Shown: positions 17,917-26,234 of the stretch, one piece after another
Layout of the letters: the number at the start of each line of letters is the position of its first letter
Position numbering within the stretch: the first letter of the stretch is position 1
Origin: JBOHNM01 sp050730675
GTDB taxonomy: Bacteria; Planctomycetota; Phycisphaerae; Phycisphaerales; UBA1924
Assembly (NCBI GenBank): GCA_050730675.1
Contig: JBOHNM010000018.1
Location: 1 to 36,719 of the forward strand
Direction of reading: 5' to 3'
DNA: 36,719 bases
Made by a program: the position numbers and the translations under genes
The notes under the pieces: model-generated
What the model was told of the DNA's origin: nothing
Seen by the model: only the letters and a program-made list of their open reading frames with translations
The model's database searches: none

Positions 17917-20697
17917 GTGACTCTCACCGCCTATCGGCGAAAACGCGACTTCAAGATCACTGCGGAGCCGCGCGGCAAGGCGATGGCACGCGGCAAGCAA
18001 CTGCGCTTCGTCGTGCAGAAGCACGCCGCGACGTCGCTGCACTATGACTTTCGTCTCGAGCTTGACGGTGCGCTCAAAAGCTGGGCTGTCCCCAAGGGTC
18101 CGTCCCTTGATCCCACCCGCAAGGCTCTCGCCATTGAGGTCGAGGATCATCCCATCGACTACGCCAACTTCGAGGGAGAGATCCCCGCCGGGCAATACGG
18201 GGCAGGCCAGGTCATCGTGTGGGATCGCGGCGTCTGGGTGCCCGAAGGCGATCCACACGCGGGCCTGGCCAAGGGCCATCTCAAGTTCACACTGCGCGGC
18301 AAGAAACTCAGCGGCGTTTGGAGCCTCGTGCGTATGCAGCGAACCGGCACTCGCAATCAGTGGCTGCTCATGAAGCACGCCGACGAGCACGCGAGACCCG
18401 AATCGGACTACAACATACTCACCGCAGAACCTCGCAGCGTCATCAGTCGACGCACGATCGAAGCCCGCACCCCACGCCACAAGATCCGTGCACGTATCCC
18501 AGCGGCACGCCGCACCAAACCCGCCGCGGATGTCGGGTCAAACGGTCGTCACTCCATTGCTAAGTCCCCCCGTGCCCGACGAAGCCCCCGCACCGCCCGC
18601 ACCAAGCCCGAGGATGTGGATGGCGCCCGCGACGCTACCATGCCGACGTCGCTCCATCCCCAGCTCGCCACGCTCGTGGAATCTCCGCCCAAAGGCCCGG
18701 ACTGGGTCCACGAGGTCAAATTCGACGGTTACCGCCTCCTGGCATTCAAGCGGGGCGAACGCGCGCGCCTCATCACCCGCAACGGCCTTGACTGGACACA
18801 CCGCTTCCAGTCGATTGCCGACGAGGTCGCCAATCTGGACGTCGATTCCGCAATACTCGATGGAGAGGTTGTCGCCCTCGACGAACACGGAACCCCCCGG
18901 TTCCAACAGCTTCAGAACGCCGGCAAGCCGGGCAGCCCCGCCCGTTTAGCCTGTTTCTTCTTCGACCTTCCCTACTGCGACGGCTTCGACCTGACCCATA
19001 CTCGCCTTCTGGATCGCAGGTCGCTCCTGAAGCAGTTGCTCGCCGACACTCCCTCGGAAACCCTTCGATACAGCGAGCATTTCACCGAGCCCGGTTCCGA
19101 CCTGCTTCAACTCGTCTGCTCTCGCAACCTCGAGGGAATCATCTCCAAGCGAGCCGGCGCACCCTATCAGCAGCGCCGCACGCGGGACTGGGTCAAGAGC
19201 AAGTGCTCACTCTCCCAGGAGATGGTGATCGGCGGCTACACGCCCCCCAAGCGGAGCCGAGCGGGATTCGGCTCCCTGCTTCTGGGATGCCACGATCGCC
19301 ACGGGCGCCTGGTTTACCGCGGGCGCGTCGGCGCGGGATTCGACGAACGAACACTCCGATCCCTGCACAGCCGCTTTCGCAAACTCGAGCGTCAGGCGTC
19401 ACCGTTCGGTACGCCGCCGCCGCGCGACGTTTCAGCCGGTGTCCGGTGGGTTGAGCCTCAAGTTGTCATCGAGGCCACCTTCCACGAACTCACCCACGAT
19501 GGTCGCGTGCGTCAGGGCGTCTTCCGCGGCATACGAGAAGACAAGCCGGCGAGTGAGGTTGTTTGCGAGGTCCCCAAGCCGATCGGTCCCTCACCATCGA
19601 GAACGAAGGAGCCGGCCATGCCGACCCGAACTCCACGGAAATCCCAGACTCGTGTTGCGGCATCGCGGTCGTCTGGCAAGGCGCCGGCCGCCCAAACACC
19701 TGCGATCAAGCCGAAACGCTCAGGGAGCGACCGCGTTGAAATTGCCGGCGTCTCGATCAGCCACCCCGACGCGCGACTCTTTCCGGAAAGCAATATCACG
19801 AAACTCGACCTGGCGAACTACTACGACGCCGTGGCGGACCTGATGCTCCCGCATGTCGTCGATCGGCCGCTCATGATCGTCCGCTGTCCCGACGGCGGGG
19901 CGGGCAGTTGCTTCCACCAGAAGCACGTGACCCCCGGCTTTCCGGCGGCGATCGGCTCGGTCCCAATCCGCGAGAAAGACAAGACCGAACGCACCATTGT
20001 CATCCACGACCGCGCCGGGCTGGTGTCGCTGGTGCAGGTCCGCGCGCTGGAAATCCACTCGTGGGGTGCGACCGCCGATGACCCCGATTCTGCCGACCGC
20101 CTGGTTTTCGACCTCGACCCCGGAGCCGGCATCGCCTGGAGCGACCTCGTCGCCGCGGCGGTGCTTCTCCGGCAGATGCTGCAGAAACTCGGCCTGGAGA
20201 GCTTCGTCAAGACCTCCGGCAGCAAGGGCCTGCATGTGGTGATCCCCCTCAAACCCGCCGTTGCCTGGAGCGTCGCCAAGGCCTTCACACGGGCAATCGC
20301 CGAGCGACTCGCCGCCGACTATCCAGACCGCTACGTCTCGCGCATGGACAAGTCGCTGCGTCGTGGACGCATCTTTGTGGATTACCTCCGCAACGGTCGG
20401 GGCGCGACCTGTGTCACCGCCTTCTCGGCGCGAGCCAGGCCCGGGGCTCCCATCTCCGTCCCTGTCGCGTGGAATGGTCTCGTGCGATTGAAGGCTGCCG
20501 ACGCCTTCACCATCGCCAATGCGGTCAAGCATCTCCAGGCGTTCCGAGCCGCCTGGTCGGGCTACGACACCCTTAGGCAATCACTGCCCCGCGGCGTCGG
20601 CACAACGGAAACTCCCAGCCGTTCAACCCGCCCGAAGAAACAGCCCAGGCTGAAAGCGAATTCACGGCAAGGTCACGCCACTGTTACAGCAAAATAG
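17917..20697 (+). CDS. ligD: Multifunctional NHEJ DNA ligase LigD (phosphoesterase-ligase-polymerase)
   Basis: A 926-residue enzyme with three modules in the order PE-Lig-Pol, as in Pseudomonas LigD and unlike the Pol-PE-Lig order of mycobacteria. The 3'-phosphoesterase (about 25-160) shows H36, H42, D44 and R46 in QKHAATSLHYDFRLELDG, and EDHP. A basic low-complexity linker covers about 165-235. The ATP-dependent ligase (about 240-560) has the nucleotidyl Lys K268 in KFDGYR, then DGEVV, EGIISKR and WVKSKC. The primase-polymerase (about 606-890) has LVFDLDPG with the metal-binding Asp pair (about 731-733) and SGSKGLHVVIPL. The polymerase fills gaps, the phosphoesterase cleans 3' ends and the ligase seals. 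Start GTG at 17917 with GGAGAC upstream. Confidence 0.97.
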   Translation: MTLTAYRRKRDFKITAEPRGKAMARGKQLRFVVQKHAATSLHYDFRLELDGALKSWAVPKGPSLDPTRKALAIEVEDHPIDYANFEGEIPAGQYGAGQVIVWDRGVWVPEGDPHAGLAKGHLKFTLRGKKLSGVWSLVRMQRTGTRNQWLLMKHADEHARPESDYNILTAEPRSVISRRTIEARTPRHKIRARIPAARRTKPAADVGSNGRHSIAKSPRARRSPRTARTKPEDVDGARDATMPTSLHPQLATLVESPPKGPDWVHEVKFDGYRLLAFKRGERARLITRNGLDWTHRFQSIADEVANLDVDSAILDGEVVALDEHGTPRFQQLQNAGKPGSPARLACFFFDLPYCDGFDLTHTRLLDRRSLLKQLLADTPSETLRYSEHFTEPGSDLLQLVCSRNLEGIISKRAGAPYQQRRTRDWVKSKCSLSQEMVIGGYTPPKRSRAGFGSLLLGCHDRHGRLVYRGRVGAGFDERTLRSLHSRFRKLERQASPFGTPPPRDVSAGVRWVEPQVVIEATFHELTHDGRVRQGVFRGIREDKPASEVVCEVPKPIGPSPSRTKEPAMPTRTPRKSQTRVAASRSSGKAPAAQTPAIKPKRSGSDRVEIAGVSISHPDARLFPESNITKLDLANYYDAVADLMLPHVVDRPLMIVRCPDGGAGSCFHQKHVTPGFPAAIGSVPIREKDKTERTIVIHDRAGLVSLVQVRALEIHSWGATADDPDSADRLVFDLDPGAGIAWSDLVAAAVLLRQMLQKLGLESFVKTSGSKGLHVVIPLKPAVAWSVAKAFTRAIAERLAADYPDRYVSRMDKSLRRGRIFVDYLRNGRGATCVTAFSARARPGAPISVPVAWNGLVRLKAADAFTIANAVKHLQAFRAAWSGYDTLRQSLPRGVGTTETPSRSTRPKKQPRLKANSRQGHATVTAK

Positions 20698-20798
20698 AAT
20701 ATTTGGATATGTGTGCATGGTGCTCCGTGACCCCACACCGGCCCGGAGTACCTGCACACGCCTTTCTTCGTGGGACAAGAGCAAACAGGAGTCTTGAC

Positions 20799-21008
20799 GT
20801 GACCAGCGACACTATCTCCGGCAATTGGAAGCAGTTCAAGGGCAAGGTCCGTCAGCAATGGGGCAAGCTGACCGACGACGACATGGACGTGATCAACGGC
20901 AAACGCGAAGAGCTTGAGGGCAAGCTCCAGACGCTCTACGGCAAGGACCGTGAGCAAGTCCGGAAAGAGGTGGACAAGTTCGCCAAGGACTGCGGCTGCA
21001 ATTGGTAA
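20799..21008 (+). CDS. CsbD-family stress response protein
   Basis: A small hydrophilic protein of 69 residues that matches the CsbD pattern: NWKQFKGKVRQQWGKLTDDD followed by INGKREELEGKLQTLYG and a charged helix. CsbD-like proteins are induced by general stress; their molecular role is unknown. Start GTG at 20799 is supported by AGGAG seven bases upstream. The end CGCNW with two cysteines is unusual for the family. It follows ligD after a 101-base AT-richer gap, so it may have its own promoter, and is closed by a hairpin. Confidence 0.9.
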   Translation: MTSDTISGNWKQFKGKVRQQWGKLTDDDMDVINGKREELEGKLQTLYGKDREQVRKEVDKFAKDCGCNW

Positions 21009-21056
21009 ACCCATGCGCAGCCGCGGAGCCAAAGTGAAGAGCTCCACCACGGATCG

Positions 21057-21098
21057 AGGGGTGTTGCGCCAACGGCACAACGCCCCTTGATCATTTTT
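21057..21098 (+). terminator. Hairpin terminator after the CsbD gene
   Basis: A 10-bp stem (AGGGGTGTTG / CAACGCCCCT with one G-T pair) and an 11-base loop lie in the convergent gap between the CsbD gene and the thioredoxin-like gene. They are followed by TGATCATTTTT. It probably stops + strand transcription. Confidence 0.6.
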
Positions 21099-21126
21099 GT
21101 GCTTGTGTCGCGTGCTCGCCGGAACC

Positions 21127-21690
21127 CTACCGACCGACGACCTTCGCCAGTTCCGAGTCCAACTGCGCAGCGTTGCCGAACCACGCGATCTTCCCATCCT
21201 TGCCGACGATAAACGCCATCGGCAATCCCGCCTGACCCGCGGCGGACATCCACGACATCACCATGGTGCCCGTCCCGTCATACCCCACGCGGTAGTCCAT
21301 CCGGTCGCCCTGGTCCTTGACGAACTTCTGCAGCTTGGGCAGTCGCTTGTCGCCGGTCTTGTCCGCCGACTCGCTCGACGCAACGCCGATGACCACCACC
21401 TCTTTGTATTTCTTCTGCAGGTCGGTCAGCTTCGGAATATTGGCCACGCACGGCACGCACCAGGTCGCCCAGAACTCCAGCACGTAGACCTTGCCCGGCT
21501 CGAACTTCGTGACCGGCGCGCCTTTCACCCACTTCTCGAAACTCAGCGCCGGTGCACGGTCGCCCACGCGCAGAAGCACACGTTCGCCCGCGCCGCTTGC
21601 GGGTGCCGGCGCAGCTTCACCCGCGGCCCCGGCAATCGCTCCCGCCGCGCACACCACCGCCAGCAACCCAACGCTGATCATCCTCTTCAT
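21127..21690 (-). CDS. Exported thioredoxin-like (TlpA/ResA type) protein
   Basis: The protein has 187 residues with an N-terminal signal peptide (MKRMISVGLLAVVCAAGAIAG) and a thioredoxin fold of the TlpA/AhpC-TSA type: VGDRAPALSFEKWVKG, then YVLEFWATWC78VPC81, and the cis-Pro region AGLPMAFIVGKDGKIAW. The WCxPC pair makes it a periplasmic thiol-disulfide reductase or oxidoreductase. Start ATG at 21690 has a perfect AGGAGG upstream with seven-base spacing; longer in-frame starts would push the signal peptide inward. The partner protein is unknown. Confidence 0.92.
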   Translation of the reverse strand: MKRMISVGLLAVVCAAGAIAGAAGEAAPAPASGAGERVLLRVGDRAPALSFEKWVKGAPVTKFEPGKVYVLEFWATWCVPCVANIPKLTDLQKKYKEVVVIGVASSESADKTGDKRLPKLQKFVKDQGDRMDYRVGYDGTGTMVMSWMSAAGQAGLPMAFIVGKDGKIAWFGNAAQLDSELAKVVGR

Positions 21691-21848
21691 GACGCGACCT
21701 CCTGCCATGCTCCAGCCGGGCGGCAACATCGACCCGCTCGACGTTCGCAGGCCAAAGTTCATGTGCGATCCCGCAAAGCGCTCTACGGGCCTCAGTGCTT
21801 CTCCCAGTTATCCCGGACCCACCGCGCACCCCCTGCGCGACTCCAACG

Positions 21849-21875
21849 AAAAGGCCGCCCATCCGGGCGGCCTCG
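21849..21875 (-). terminator. Terminator after the thiolase gene
   Basis: On the minus strand an 8-bp perfect GC stem (GGCCGCCC / GGGCGGCC) with loop GGAT is followed by TTTTCGTT, 28 bases beyond the thiolase stop. It is a good intrinsic terminator and separates thiolase from the thioredoxin-like gene. Confidence 0.75.
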
Positions 21876-21902
21876 TTCTTCACTGTTCATTGCTTGTTGG
21901 CG

Positions 21903-23090
21903 TCAAACCTCGACAACCATCGCAACCGCGTTGCCGCCACCCAGGCACAGCGCCGCCACGCCGCGCTTGCCGCCGGTGCGGATGAGCTGGTGGATCAGCG
22001 TCGTCAGCACCCGCGCGCCCGAGGCGCCGATCGGGTGTCCCAGCGCGATACCGCCGCCGGCGATGTTCAACCGCTTCTCGTCGATCCCCAGTTCCTTGAT
22101 GTTGCACAGGACCTGGGCCGCAAACGCTTCATTGATCTCGAACAGGTCGATGTCCTTGATGCCGATCCCGGCCTTCTCGAGCACGCCGCGGATCCCCGGG
22201 ATCGGCGCGGTGAAGACTTCTGAAGGCGCCACCCCGCTGGTGTGATAAGCGACGATCTTCGCAATCGGACGGATCCCGAGCTGCTCGGCCTTCGCCGCGC
22301 TCGCCACCGCGATCGCTGCAGCGCCGTCGGAAATCTGCGACGCGTTGGCGGCTGTCACGGTCCCTTCCTTGTCGAACGCCGGGCGCAGCTTGCCCACCGC
22401 CTCAAGGCTCGTGTCCGCCCGCACGCCCTCGTCCGCGCTCACGCCCGGGCTCTTCTTGTCGAGACACTGCTCTGCGCTGAGCGCGACGATCTCGGCTTTG
22501 TTCCAACCACTCTTGGTGGCCTCAGCGGCGCGCTGGTGGCTCTGCACGGCGAAGCGGTCCTGCTCCGCGCGCGTGACGCCCGCCTTGCGTGCCGTTGCAT
22601 CGGCGTACGCCCCCATCGCTGCGCCGTCGAACGCGCACCGCAGACCGTCGTACGCCAGGTGATCCTCGAACTGCGCCGGGCCGTACTTCACACCCTCGCG
22701 GATGTAAGAGAAGTGCGGCGCACGCGTCATGCTCTCAAAGCCACCGGCGATCACCAGTTGGTTGTCCCCCGCCTTGATCGACTGCGCCGCCGTCATCACC
22801 GCCTGCAGGCCCGAGCCGCAGACCTTGTTCACCGTCTGGGCGCTCATCTTGTCGCTGAACCCAGCCTTCAGAGCCGCCTGGCGCGCCGGGTTCTGCCCCA
22901 GCCCTGCCTGCAGCACGCACCCCATGATCACCTCGTCCACCGCATCCTTGAGCTTCGGCTGCTCCGCCAGCAAAGCGCCGATCGCGTACGACCCCAGCAC
23001 CGGCGAGGGCACCTTCGACAAGCCTCCAAGAAACCGACCGATCGGTGTGCGCTTGGCGGCGAGAATCACGGGCGTGGTGGATGCGGACAT
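21903..23090 (-). CDS. Acetyl-CoA acetyltransferase (thiolase)
   Basis: The protein has 395 residues, typical of biosynthetic/degradative thiolases of type II. Active-site residues are visible: C91 in NKVCGSGLQAV (acyl-enzyme Cys), the His of GGGIALGHPIGASGAR, the NEAFAAQ motif, and the second Cys in LCLGGGNAVA. It condenses two acetyl-CoA or cleaves 3-ketoacyl-CoA. Start ATG at 23090 gives the normal N-terminus MSASTTPVILAAKRTPIG; a further upstream ATG at 23108 adds six residues. It ends with a strong terminator. It could act with the acyl-CoA cluster near 31-35 kb, but there is no physical link. Confidence 0.94.
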   Translation of the reverse strand: MSASTTPVILAAKRTPIGRFLGGLSKVPSPVLGSYAIGALLAEQPKLKDAVDEVIMGCVLQAGLGQNPARQAALKAGFSDKMSAQTVNKVCGSGLQAVMTAAQSIKAGDNQLVIAGGFESMTRAPHFSYIREGVKYGPAQFEDHLAYDGLRCAFDGAAMGAYADATARKAGVTRAEQDRFAVQSHQRAAEATKSGWNKAEIVALSAEQCLDKKSPGVSADEGVRADTSLEAVGKLRPAFDKEGTVTAANASQISDGAAAIAVASAAKAEQLGIRPIAKIVAYHTSGVAPSEVFTAPIPGIRGVLEKAGIGIKDIDLFEINEAFAAQVLCNIKELGIDEKRLNIAGGGIALGHPIGASGARVLTTLIHQLIRTGGKRGVAALCLGGGNAVAMVVEV

Positions 23091-23230
23091 GCTCGGGCGG
23101 CTCCTCAAAGGTGAAGCGCCAGTCTAGCCGCGCACACTCCGCCGGTGCAGCACCGCCACCCCGCACGGGCGTCCGAGAACGGTGCCAAATCACCTAGGTT
23201 CAACCCGCACGCACCGAATTGTCATCGCCG

Positions 23231-23797
23231 TCACAACACGACGAACAGCACGATGCACGCCCCCGCGAACAGGAGGCCGAACGCAGCCATCCGGGCCGCC
23301 CGCATGGTCCGCGCCGAGAACCAGTCGAACGGACGCGTGCTGTGAACATGCGCAGGGCGCGGCGCACTCTTGCTGCCCTCGGCCCGCCCCGCCACGCGAC
23401 GCTCCATCCGATCGATCCGCATCAGGATCTTCTCTTCGAACTCGCGCTGCTCGGCCCACCGGATCCGCGCCGCGTTCCACTGCGGCAGCACGCCGATGGA
23501 GTACAACCCGACAATCATCACCGCGCCCACGCCGGCCGCCGCGGGACCGGCCGTGAGCCACAATCCCGTGACACCGGCGCCGATCATCAGCACCTGCAAC
23601 GCCGCGGCGATCACGACCGTCGTCCAGTTGTGGCTCTCGGGCGCCTCCTCGCCCTCGGGCGAGTGGTGCTCCATCTCGGTCAGCATCTCGTCGTGGACGC
23701 GCTGGCGGCACTCCTCGGCCAACGGGTGCGCCAGCTCCTGATGCACCTCGATAATCGGTCCGCCCAGTTGCTCTTTGATCGCAGCCTTGCCGTACAT
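23231..23797 (-). CDS. Membrane protein of unknown function
   Basis: The protein has 188 residues. A hydrophilic N-terminus (MYGKAAIKEQLGGP, EVHQELAHPLAEECRQRVHDEM) is followed by two TM helices (about 60-100, TTVVIAAALQVLMIGAGV and AAGVGAVMIVGLYSIGVL). Then come a charged coiled segment (WAEQREFEEKILMRIDRMERR, about 108-125) and a third TM at the C-terminus (about 168-188). The first half has the look of a small stress or cation-binding module, but I recognise no family. The ATG at 23797 has GGGAGG five bases upstream. It diverges from the MmgE/PrpD gene. Confidence 0.65.
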   Translation of the reverse strand: MYGKAAIKEQLGGPIIEVHQELAHPLAEECRQRVHDEMLTEMEHHSPEGEEAPESHNWTTVVIAAALQVLMIGAGVTGLWLTAGPAAAGVGAVMIVGLYSIGVLPQWNAARIRWAEQREFEEKILMRIDRMERRVAGRAEGSKSAPRPAHVHSTRPFDWFSARTMRAARMAAFGLLFAGACIVLFVVL

Positions 23798-24029
23798 GAA
23801 TGCCTCCCGCGCGCTGAAGCACGCCGTTTTGCATTCCAACCGATTGCTCCGGCGCGCTCGCGCCGGTGAAAGCACCTGCAAGTCCCGTCATTGTCTCTAC
23901 GTATAAGTCTGCCCGCGGTTATCCACCGCCGCCAGCAAACCTTCTGCGAACCCCGCCAGACGGTATCCGTCCGTACACCCCTCCCGCACTGCTCCCTCCT
24001 ACGCTCCCGCCCCTTCCGGAGCCCATCAA

Positions 24030-25637
24030 ATGGCCGAGCAGTACGTCAATCTCCCCGCCGATTCCAACCAGGCCCTCGGCATCGCCCAGTACGCCGTCGA
24101 GTTCATGGCCTCCGGCTCTCCCGCCCCCGCGGTCCTCGAGCGCACCAACATGTTCCACACCGACGCCGTCATCTGCGGCGTCTCCGCCCTCGCCCTGGGC
24201 ACCAATGCCCCGACCGTCCTCCGCAACGAAGCTCTCCGCTACCACGCCCCCGCCCGCGGCCATGGCACACTCTCGGACATCGGTTCGTCTCGCGGCCGCC
24301 ACGGCGCCACCGTCTTTGGCTCCAATGCCGACCTCGTCCCCGAGAAGGCGATCCTCGCCAACTCCGCCGCCGTCCGCGAGTGGGACTCAAACGGCACCAA
24401 CTTCGGCTACAACCCCTCGCTCGGTCACGTCGCCGGCGAGTTCGGCCACAACGACTTCTACCCCGTCGCCATCGCCGCCGCCCAGCTCCAAGGAAAGGAC
24501 GGCGCATTCGCCCTTCGCGGCATGATCCTCCTCGACGAGATCCGCGGCCGCCTCGCCGAGGTCTTCAGCCTCAAGACCTACAAGATCGACCATGTCCTTC
24601 ACGGCGCGATCGGCTCGGCTGCCACCTTCGGCGCGATGATTGGCGCAAACCCCGAGCAGATCGAGTCTGCCATCGGCATGGTCGTCGCCCACTACGTCCC
24701 GTTCCGCGCCATCCGCGCCGGCAAGCAGCTCTCCGACTCCAAGGGCGCATCGGCGGCCATCAGTACCGAGGCCGCCATCCTCTCCATGCAGCGCTCCATG
24801 CACGGCTTCGTCGGCCCCAAGGACATCTTCCGCAACCCCGAGGCCGTCTTCCGCATCTTCGAGGGCCCCGGTCAGTTCTTCCAGAAGGTTGGTGCCAGGT
24901 CCGCCAACACCGAGAAGAAGCATGCCAGCCCCTTCGACCTGCGCCTCGCCCGCTCCAGCGATGACTTCGCCGTCATGGGCATGCACTTCAAGCTCGGCCT
25001 CTACGAGCACCAGTCCGCCGGCGCGATCCAGGCCCTGCTCAACCTGCTCGCCGAGAGCCCGCACCTGATGGCCGATGCCGGCGCCAAAATCAAGTCCATC
25101 AAGATCGTCGCCTACGAGCCCGCCTTCGGCATCATCGGCGACCCCGCCAAGCGCGACCCCAAGACCCGCCAGTCCGCCGACCACTCCATGGCCTTCATCA
25201 TCGCCCGCCTCCTCCACCGCTGCCTCGACAGCGGCTCGGCCGACTGGGCCACCAACATGCTCTCGCCGTATGACTACAACGCCGAGGCCATCTTCAACCC
25301 CATCACCCGTCAGCTCATGGACAAGATCTCCTTCGAACACGGCGGCCCCGACTACGACGCCAAGTACCCCGAGGGCATTCCCACCTCGCTGGTCATCACC
25401 GACGATGCCGGCAAGCAGTTCGACAGCGGGCTGGTCATGTTCCCCACTGGTCACGCCCGCAACACCACCGCCGACCTCAAGAAGCTCCTCGCCCACAAGT
25501 TCAATCTCCTCGGCAAGCTCGCTACCGACGACCCCGCCTCCCTCATCAAACGCTTCGATCGCTTGGAGAAGAAGTCCGCCCGGGAGATCGCCGAGATCAA
25601 CGACTTCGAGCTGGTTGCCCGCGGCGCGTTCGAGTAA
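24030..25637 (+). CDS. MmgE/PrpD family protein (2-methylcitrate dehydratase-like)
   Basis: A 535-residue member of the MmgE/PrpD fold, which includes 2-methylcitrate dehydratase, iminodisuccinate epimerase and cis-aconitate decarboxylase. The alpha-helical N-domain spans about 1-270 (DAVICGVSALALG, NSAAVREWD, HNDFYPVAIAAAQL, HGAIGSAATFGAMIGANPEQIESAIGM) and the family GKQLSDSKGASAA segment follows. The SADHSMAFIIARLL segment (about 385-398) corresponds to the conserved domain boundary. The reaction cannot be told from sequence alone; methylcitrate synthase and lyase genes are not visible here. The ATG at 24030 has GGAG nine bases upstream. A CBS-pair gene follows by 61 bases. Confidence 0.88.
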   Translation: MAEQYVNLPADSNQALGIAQYAVEFMASGSPAPAVLERTNMFHTDAVICGVSALALGTNAPTVLRNEALRYHAPARGHGTLSDIGSSRGRHGATVFGSNADLVPEKAILANSAAVREWDSNGTNFGYNPSLGHVAGEFGHNDFYPVAIAAAQLQGKDGAFALRGMILLDEIRGRLAEVFSLKTYKIDHVLHGAIGSAATFGAMIGANPEQIESAIGMVVAHYVPFRAIRAGKQLSDSKGASAAISTEAAILSMQRSMHGFVGPKDIFRNPEAVFRIFEGPGQFFQKVGARSANTEKKHASPFDLRLARSSDDFAVMGMHFKLGLYEHQSAGAIQALLNLLAESPHLMADAGAKIKSIKIVAYEPAFGIIGDPAKRDPKTRQSADHSMAFIIARLLHRCLDSGSADWATNMLSPYDYNAEAIFNPITRQLMDKISFEHGGPDYDAKYPEGIPTSLVITDDAGKQFDSGLVMFPTGHARNTTADLKKLLAHKFNLLGKLATDDPASLIKRFDRLEKKSAREIAEINDFELVARGAFE

Positions 25638-25698
25638 TCCGCGGCGTTCGCATGACCCGCGTACAACTCCCCACGCGCCCGCGTGAAAGGGACCCTCC

Positions 25699-26160
25699 AT
25701 GCTCGCCAAGGACATCATGGTCTCGCCCGTCGTCACCGTGGACGCCGCCACGCCCGTGCCGGAGGTCGCCGGCAAGATGCAGGCTCTCGACATCGGCTCC
25801 ATCGTCGTCACCGATACCTCCGGCTCTGCGATCGGCATCATCACCGAGTCGGACTTCACCGGCATGGCCCGCTGCGTCCCCTTCACCCTCAAGCTCGCCC
25901 CGGTCATCTTCGGACACTGCGCCGCCACCGACGCCGAACTTCAGCAGATCTTCGCCAAAGCCCGCAAGCTCACCGCCCGCGAGATCATGTCCGGCGATCT
26001 CCACGCCGTCGCCCCGACCGACCCCGTCGCCAAGGTCGTCCACTTCATGATGGACCGCAACCGCAAGCACGTCCCGGTCATCGAGCACGGCAAACCCGTC
26101 GGCATGATCGCCCGTCACGACATCCTGCGTCTGGCCCTCCCCAATCCCGTCCGCGCCTGA
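25699..26160 (+). CDS. CBS-domain pair protein
   Basis: The protein has 153 residues consisting of two CBS domains and little else (about 2-62, LAKDIMVSPVVTVDAATPVPEVAGKM...; about 92-150, AREIMSGDLHAVAPTDPVAKVVHFM...HVPVIEHGKPVGMIARHDIL). Such stand-alone Bateman modules bind adenine nucleotides and regulate partners. Residues about 63-90 (CVPFTLKLAPVIFGHCAATDAELQ) form an extra insert between the two modules. The start ATG at 25699 has GAAAGGGA upstream. The partner is unknown; the preceding MmgE/PrpD gene is co-oriented and may share a transcript. Confidence 0.92.
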   Translation: MLAKDIMVSPVVTVDAATPVPEVAGKMQALDIGSIVVTDTSGSAIGIITESDFTGMARCVPFTLKLAPVIFGHCAATDAELQQIFAKARKLTAREIMSGDLHAVAPTDPVAKVVHFMMDRNRKHVPVIEHGKPVGMIARHDILRLALPNPVRA

Positions 26161-26234
26161 CCCCGCCGAAATTTCTGCACAGTTGTCGCCGCCGCGCCCC
26201 CCGGTTAGCATCCGCCCACTTGAAGGATCACCGG

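Noticed and set aside
24387..25928. Long minus-strand open frame opposite the MmgE/PrpD gene
   Set aside because: Low-complexity acidic translation with no motifs, covering a gene with strong family signatures on the + strand.
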